Origin: Gigaspora rosea
Lineage: Eukaryota > Glomeromycota > Glomeromycetes > Diversisporales > Gigasporaceae
Assembly: GCA_003550325.1 (NCBI GenBank)
Contig: QKWP01000239.1
Coordinates: 95,737 to 159,736, forward strand
DNA: 64,000 nt
Direction: 5' to 3'
Shown here in pieces: positions 57,945 through 64,000 of this stretch. The first letter of the stretch is position 1, and each line of letters starts with the position of its first letter. The notes beneath the pieces were generated by a model, which searched no databases, was not told where the DNA came from, and saw only the letters and a list, made by a program, of their open reading frames with translations. A program made the translations under genes and the position numbers.

Positions 57945-58720
57945 TTGTTTTTTTATTTCGGTTTGTTTTTTTTATTTTCATTTTTTTTGTTGTTTTCACT
58001 TTTTTTTGCTTTGGTTTATTTTTATTTATTTATTTATTTATTTTTAATTTTTTTTGTATTTTACAAGAACACTAGCCCTTTGCAAGAAAACCAACTTTTT
58101 AGCACTTTGTGCATCTCTACTCAGATTTCTGAAACTTTGCAAGAACACATTACTGATTTCCTCAACAATTTCTAAATTTTCAGGAACGCTACTTTAGAGA
58201 AATAGTACAAGTTTTTGCAAGTTCTTGCAAGGTTTTACTTTATTTATTTTTTCGTTTCATGTTTTTTGGTTTTGTTTTTTTTGTTTTATTTTTTATTAAT
58301 TTATTTTATTTTGATACTTTGTGAGAACAGCACCCTTACTTCCTAGCACTTTGCAAGAAAACCAACCCAGAATTTTTCAGCACTTTGCAACTTTTTGGCA
58401 TTTTGCAAGAACATTAACATGGCTTTCACAATTTCTGAATTTGCTAGAACATGAACTCTTATTTCAGAGAAATAAAGATTTGGCGCTTTGTTTTTTTTTT
58501 TATTAGTTTGCTTAAATTTTTTGTTTTTTTGTTTTTTTTTTTTACTTATTTTTTTAATTTTTATTTTATTTTATTTATTCTTGACTTTTTTGAAACTTTG
58601 CGACTTTTCCAGTACTTTACAAAATTTCTCTGGCAATTTGCAAGACATCAACACTTCTGAGAAATGGTTTCTAATTTTTTTCACTTCTTTACTATTTTTA
58701 GAATGTATTTAGAAAAAGAA
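57945..58720. repeat. three degenerate tandem units of about 270 bp
   Basis: Each unit has a long T-rich block (TTTATTTTT-type) followed by CTTTGCAAGAACA, GCACTTTGCAAGAAAACC, ACAATTTCTGAATTT and TCAGAGAAAT words. The open frames here are T-rich artefacts. Confidence 0.65.
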
Positions 58721-58957
58721 AGTAAAATAAAGGTATAGTCAAACCAAAAAATAGCCAAAGCAAAGACGATAGAAAACAAAGAAGCAAAAATAATAGCTAA
58801 CTATGGAGTGAGTAAAAATAAGTGTATAGGGCAAGTTTTTTGTATATAATAATAGAATTAGATATGAAAAAGTATGAATATAGTTAAATAATATGTAATA
58901 ATGTAAAAATAATACAGTAAAGAATGTATAATAATTAAAATATAGGTATAGAAGTTT

Positions 58958-59840
58958 GTCGCACCCATGATATGTCACACCTCCTAGTTCAAACAATCAA
59001 ATCGCATGATTATATAGACAAAAATTTTATTTTTAAAAAATTAAAAATTTTACTAGTAAAATGTAAAAATAAATAAGTGATATCAAAGTATATAGTATAA
59101 AAATTTTATTCTGATCAAGTTTTTCTAAGTTAAAAAGATAGATTGTTTTAATAAAAAAAATGGTTTATAAGAAAAATCAAAAATTTCAAATCTTAGCACG
59201 TATAAAACTTTTTTTTACTAATTTAATCTATATTTACATTTAAGTATTATATGTAAAATTTATACTAAACAACTTTTTCTAAATTAAAAAGGTAGATTGT
59301 TTTAGTAAAAAAAGTTTTATTGGCCGGAGCGTAGCAACAGACCCTAAGTTTCTATGCGAAGTGATACAAAAATTACCTTCCTGATGTGCTTCAATTGTAA
59401 AAATCTTGACAAATTTTACTTTTTTGATATACTTGCATATTTATGATATAAATCTTATCAGAAATGGAGTTTGGAAATTTTTTGTCTGTCCGACGCGTGT
59501 CTATATTTGTGCTTTTAATGTTACTAACATTTGCATATTAACGCGTTTGTGTAATATGATGAACATCATATGATGGGCTCCAGACATATAATGCTATACA
59601 TTAGCCTAGTATATACTAATTTTGAAAATTTTTGATTTTTTTTATAAAACATTTTTTTACTAAAACAATCTAATCTATCTTTATGACTTAGAAAAAGTTG
59701 TTCAAAATCAAATTTTACATTATATAACATGCTATTTTATATATATTTTATATTTTATTAAGTAAAATTTTTAATTTTTAAAAAATAAAATTTTTTGCCT
59801 ATAAAATCATATGATTTGATTGGTCAAATTAGGGTGCGAC
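58958..59840. mobile_element. fold-back element with GTCGCACCC ends
   Basis: Inverted arms of about 250 bp: GTCGCACCC, then AATCAAATC, AAAATTTTATTTTTAAAAAA, TTAAAAATTTTACT and AGATAGATTGTTTTA, mirrored on the right and ending GGGTGCGAC. The loop (about 59240-59600) contains the left end of the 3 kb inverted pair described next. Confidence 0.7.
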
Positions 59841-59850
59841 ATGTTGCAGG

Positions 59851-60130
59851 CAGTATTGTACAATTTGGCTGTTCAAGGCCTTTTTTGGCCTAATTCACAT
59901 CCAAAATATCCAAGCATCCAAGATTGTCCAAAGTTAATACAGGCTTTAATAATTATTAAATTTGTCTAAAAAATATATAATTATATATTTTTTGAGATGC
60001 TGAACACATTTCAGTCAAAATTAAAATAGATTGTCTTAATAAAATTTTAAGTAATTTTAGTTTATTTAATTGTTCAAGATTGTTCAAAATTGTTCAAACT
60101 ACTGTTCAAAGCTGTTCCGTGACAACACTA
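59851..60130. mobile_element. short hAT-type MITE
   Basis: 280 bp, CAGTATTGTAC at the left and (reversed) TAGTGTTGTCAC at the right. Flanking octamers GTTGCAGG and TTTGCAAG agree at six of eight. GCTGTTCAAGG/CTGTTCAAAGC words are inverted just inside. Confidence 0.5.
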
Positions 60131-61865
60131 TTTGCAAGTGCAACAAATTTATTTTCCTTTAAAATATAATATATAATATAATATGTATAATATATAATAA
60201 TAATAAATAAAAATACACATCAACTCTTTCTGACGATTATCAGTACCAACTTTTTTATAAACGCCGACCTATGAAAACTTTGTTGTTAGTATACTTGTAC
60301 ATAACAAAAACTCTAACTAGAAGCGACTTGGATACAGGGTTTCAGATTGTATGTGAGAAGAATTGAAATAGAAATGAAAAAGAACTTTCTTCTTATGGGT
60401 TTGACTCTCCGGGTGGAAGACTTTGTTACTATAAAACAAGTAGTAGAGCAACAACTCTGTCAGAAAGTGTAGAAACATTAGTAGAAACATACTTTTGGTT
60501 AACTGTGCTATTCAGCAAAGCATATACTCTTACGCTTTTTACAAGTTGGGTCTCTTCTCTGCTGCCTCTTTGGCTTTGTAAAATTTCAACAAAGTGGGCA
60601 TTTTGGCTTACCCCCTCCAAAAGATCGACATTGTTTATACCGGCCATTTTGGGAATGCGCCTACCTAATTGGAACCAAGTCACGAGTGAGTTCTGGACCT
60701 TGTGAAATAAACAATGAATGACACGTGAGATACAGTAAAGAAAATTCTGAATTGAAATTTCTTTCTAGAATATTCTTATAAGTGTAGTTTTTTTTCTTTT
60801 TCTACAATGTATATATAATACTTAGACAGTGCGTTTCTCTGTGCATTATTATATAATTTTTATTACTATTTCTCTGACCATACTTACTTCTTCAATAGAA
60901 GGTTCTATTTTTTATTTTTTTTCTTTTCTTCTTGTTGGGGGTTTTTTTGGTTTTTTTAGTTAGTTGTTCTTTTCTATCCCTCTATTTTATATTTCCTTTA
61001 TAACTATAGTTTCGTTTTTTACCCCTATTGAAGTTTACTTCTATTTTTTAATTTTTTTGAGAGTGCACTTTTTGTAGTGCCGGTGGTTCAACAGAGCGGC
61101 TAGTAGTTCTACCTACTAGTGCGGCAGGTTACTTTTGGGTGTTTGCATAAATAGCCGAATGGTGCCATCCTTGTAAACTAGGCTAATGCGTAGCATTGTG
61201 AGGCCGGAGCGAAAATATTTTAAAATTCAAATTTTTAAATAAAACTAATTAATTATTTTAATATAATATATAATGGTTGTACTGTATATATTTAATAATA
61301 CAGTATATAATATACATTATTTAAATATAATTTGTTTATAAGTGTCTAGCTAATAATTTTACTATAGCTTATACTAATAACGGTAATATTAAAAAATTAT
61401 CAGTTTCAAAACGATTCAACTCATTAAAAAGACAAGGAATTGCTTGGAAATTTTTATAAAACGTCTACAAAGTTTCAAAACCAAATTTATGTTCGAATAT
61501 TTTATGTTAATATGTAAATTTTAGGGGTCCAACTAATAGAATATGTAAATTTATTAAAAATTCGTACAATAAGTACAAACAAAAAAATTGTTGATAAAAT
61601 TTGATCATAGTAAAATTACTAATACTCTGACATAGTTTTGGTCCCTTCAGTAACACATGTATATACTTATTAAATACTTACTAAATTGGCTCCGATTTAA
61701 AGGAAAGAGGGTTTAGACAGGCTTGTACATTCCTATATTATATGACAAAGGCTGAAATATAAGTTAATTAAATTAGGTGCGAAAAAGATCTATATATTTT
61801 CGTTATAGCGTGATCAGTAAAGTATTACCACAGTACTATAAATTGGAAATTACTATATATAAAAA
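60131..61865. other. GC-richer non-coding insert of unknown origin
   Basis: From about 60230 to 61210 base composition is less AT-biased. It includes GGTTTGACTCTCCGGGTGGA (about 60397) and GTAAACTAGGCTAATGCGTA (about 61174), which look like non-coding parts of a retroelement. Overlapping frames at 60429-60705 show no domain. I cannot name it. Confidence 0.35.
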
Positions 61866-62134
61866 CTCGGGTCACTTACATTTCAACAGTTTTAAAAGCA
61901 TATAAAAGACCCAGATCTTATCTATATTTTAAAGAGAAAAATGTTAAAGAGAACGCATACTTGCATAATCTACAGATCTATATATTTTAAAAAGGCTGTA
62001 TTTGAGTAATATATAAAACCTCGGGTCACTTACATTTCAACAGTTTTAAAAAAGCATATAAAAGACCCAGATCTGCGAAATAGTATACTGTATTTTGAAG
62101 AGAAAATGGTAAAGAGAACGCATACTTGTGTAGA
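61866..62134. repeat. direct repeat, about 155 bp period, two copies
   Basis: CTCGGGTCACTTACATTTCA followed by ACAGTTTTAAAAGC, AAAGACCCAGATCT and GAGAACGCATACTTG occurs at about 61866-61970 and again at about 62020-62134. Confidence 0.8.
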
Positions 62135-62688
62135 GTAATAAAATTATTTAATTGGCAGGTCTGTTTGTTGATTTTTTTTATCAGAGATTTTTTTTTTATG
62201 CGACATGCGTGAGGACGGACAAAAAATTTCCAAATTGTGGTTCTGATCTAATTTTATATAATTGATATAAAAAAAATCAAAAAAGTAATTTTTTTAGATC
62301 AAACCGCATCAAAAACATAACTTTTATATTACTATGCATAAACACTAAATGTCTGTCGCTACGCTCCGGCCAATTAGATATTATATATATATGAATTTGT
62401 TTGTTATACTTAAAAGCTAATAAAAGTAGTATGACAGAACTGCCAAAGGTGAAAAAAATAAAAATAAAAAAAATAAATAAAAATATAATAATAAATAAAA
62501 GGAATTATATACATGTACCTGAAGGTACATATACCTGCATCACGTGATCTACATTTGTAGCACAATAAAATCCCACCCACACGTGACTCGTAAAGAATAG
62601 GTATAATGTTATACAAACAAGAAATTAAACAAATGAAATTGAACTTTACGTGCTTAATAAAAAGCGATTTTACTATATAACTACCTAA

Positions 62689-62836
62689 GGGGAGTAACAA
62701 AAATCAGGTGATTTTTTAGGGGGGGAGGGAGGTAAAAAAAGTTAAAATTATATATAAGAACCTGACTATTTATATATTAAGGAAGAGGGGGGTAGGCCTC
62801 TGATAAAAAATAATCAGGTGATTAATGACACTGCCC
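62689..62836 (+). mobile_element. Tourist-like MITE, copy 3
   Basis: 148 bp, GGGGAGTAACAAAAATCAGG to AATGACACTGCCC, flanked by TAA and TAG. It splits two copies of a segment of about 45 bp (GCTTAATAAAAAGCGATTTT...ACTACCTA) located just before and after it. Confidence 0.8.
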
Positions 62837-62925
62837 TAGCCCTAACCCTAACCCTAACCTTACGCACTTAATAAAAAGCAATTTTACTATATAACTACCT
62901 AACCCTAATTCTAACCCTAAACTAA
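62837..62925. repeat. interstitial CCCTAA repeats
   Basis: AGCCCTAACCCTAACCCTAA immediately follows MITE copy 3, and ACCCTAATTCTAACCCTAAA follows after the second flanking copy. This is fungal telomere-type sequence but far too short to be a telomere. Confidence 0.8.
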
Positions 62926-63451
62926 CATAAAAGAACTTAATAAATTAGTTGTTGGTCACATATGTATAGAATTTTCAGTGGCGATGTATGTACACATGTG
63001 TGTATATATGTACGTACTGTACAATACTATTAGCTATATAATGCCAAGAAAATTTGCTGTACGTATGTACATATACACATAATATAATTTTACCCGCATT
63101 TACGTTTTCTACACGGATCACATGAATAAAAAATTGACACTACTCTCTCAGAGAAGGTCCCTAAACTATTTTGAGTACCAATGAATTGCTAAATAACGAT
63201 ATACTGTTATAACACTTTGATAGATACAATATTAATAATGTGCATGTTTCTTTCAATATTAACTTCACAGTTTGTATATTCAGTTAAGCATACGATATAA
63301 TATATAGTGAAGCAAGAAATAAATATATTAAGTTGCAACTAATCAGAACAGATACAACTCAATATACTATTTATTATGTTAATATATGCGTAATAAGCAA
63401 CGAATAATATCTAATATTCAACGTTATAAGTAATCTAATTGTCAATTATTT
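62926..63451. other. AT-rich spacer
   Basis: GTACGTAC/TATGTACATATA words and short AT repeats; no gene. Confidence 0.45.
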
Positions 63452-64000
63452 TCAATATGAATATAAAATACCCTGCCATTTATGCCATGCTTCGCAACCA
63501 GCTCTGTTATGTCCAGTATTCTGGCATTGTTGACATTGTGTTTGTTTCCTGGCTTTTTGTATTTCCGATCATTGTTTAGTACCAGACACATGCTTTTTTT
63601 CTGGTTCATTAGACCCTTTAAACTGCTTTTTTCTTGGAGCGCCCCTTTTTGAATTTACTAATAGATTTTCAACTATAATAGCATTTTCTTTATTACTAGA
63701 ACTAGAACCTGTAGCTTCATCTTCATATTCATGTTGCCTTACATCATTTTTTTTTCGAATTACTTTTTCTTTGCTTTTTGGTGCATGCTTATTTATAAAA
63801 CCATTCATAAAGTTCTCAAGTTCTTGTATTGCATGATTACCAGCATCTAATCTGATCTGAATCGCCTTCTTCGATAATCCATTAATAGTTACATAGGCTT
63901 TACGATTATTAACTTTAGCATGAATATCACTAAAAGAAATTTCTGGTTCTCGAAACAACAAGTCAGGAAAAGTTTGTTCAATACTAATCGAAGTTTCTGT
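63452..64000 (-). pseudogene. MULE-like transposase, C-terminal part, runs off the window
   Basis: The minus-strand frame enters from beyond 64000 (SISIEQTFPDLLFREPEISF), continues through AYVTINGLSKKAIQIRLDAG and a Lys/Glu-rich linker to GTKQ, then meets TGA (63569-63571). In the same frame after the stop it continues SEIQKARKQT and a perfect CCHC zinc knuckle, CQQCQNTGHNRAGC, to a second stop at 63452-63454. The TGA is therefore a single nonsense change, for example CGA to TGA. KRGAPRKKQ before it is AT-hook-like. Domain order matches the gene at the left edge, in opposite orientation. Confidence 0.6.

Larger units (their letters stand above)
59322..62371. mobile_element. 3.05 kb region between GGCCGGAGCGTAGC inverted ends
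   Basis: GGCCGGAGCGTAGCAACAGA (59322) and its complement ending 62371. Similarity continues about 175 bp inward (TTTGGAAATTTTTTGTCTGT at about 59471 versus its complement near 62220). An extra GGCCGGAGCG lies at 61202 in the left orientation. The interior shows no recognised transposase. The left arm lies inside another fold-back element, so the pair may be two solo ends rather than one transposon. Confidence 0.55.

Noticed and set aside
57945-58720. Several Phe/Leu-rich frames that look like membrane proteins
   Set aside because: They are translations of T-rich tandem repeats.
62837-62925. A chromosome end (telomere)
   Set aside because: Only a few CCCTAA units, followed by more than 1 kb of ordinary sequence and a transposase gene.
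1-64000. CRISPR arrays, operons or bacterial ribosome-binding sites
   Set aside because: Repeats have no regular spacer structure and the genes are spliced eukaryotic genes.

Overview
The window is AT-rich eukaryotic nuclear DNA, most likely from an arbuscular mycorrhizal fungus (Glomeromycotina, Rhizophagus-like). The evidence is short GT-AG introns (about 60-90 bp in the intact host genes), AT-biased codons, a BTB fragment, pogo and MULE-like transposases, and very dense transposon debris around a few compact host genes. The taxonomic call is an inference from style; no marker gene proves it.

Three host genes look intact. A five-exon CRAL-TRIO (Sec14-like) lipid-binding protein lies at 42397-44471 (+). 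A two-exon NDUFA13/GRIM-19 complex I subunit lies at 51464-51947 (+). A four-exon NSRP1/CCDC55-type splicing factor lies at 52182-53539 (-), tail to tail with NDUFA13. They do not form a pathway. They are an island of ordinary genes in a transposon sea.

Layout: 1-860 is the C-terminus of a MULE-like transposase and 980-1092 a BTB-domain scrap. 1.9-4.9 kb holds two degenerate tandem arrays. 5.6-7.3 kb holds two decayed, head-to-head copies of a tRNA-derived retroelement. 8.7-10.2 kb is a cluster of MITEs. 10215-14143 is a 3.9 kb pogo/Tigger element bounded by TA and riddled with smaller MITEs, one of them inside its intron. 14208-15977 is a broken multi-exon gene. 18.2-19.6 kb holds MITEs and a minus-strand gene remnant. 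About 19.9-28.4 kb is a non-LTR retrotransposon (ORF1, endonuclease, RT, RNase H) interrupted by a hAT MITE exactly behind the YADD motif and by a Tourist-like MITE. 28.5-37.0 kb is a satellite-like array (about 0.6 kb period) invaded by a 1 kb tRNA-headed retroelement and by a 5.36 kb DDE element with TTAA at both ends. 37.4-39.4 kb is another MITE cluster. 45-51.4 kb and 54.8-62.4 kb hold hAT-type and fold-back elements nested in each other. The right edge (63452-64000, -) is a second MULE-like C-terminus.

Two themes run through the window. Transposon genes are killed repeatedly at tryptophan positions (TGG to TGA or TAG), and old repeat copies differ from younger ones mostly by C-to-T and G-to-A changes, suggesting deamination-driven decay. 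Several MITEs with unrelated terminal inverted repeats share a core of imperfect TTAGGG repeats plus an A/T block, which may be an undescribed modular family.
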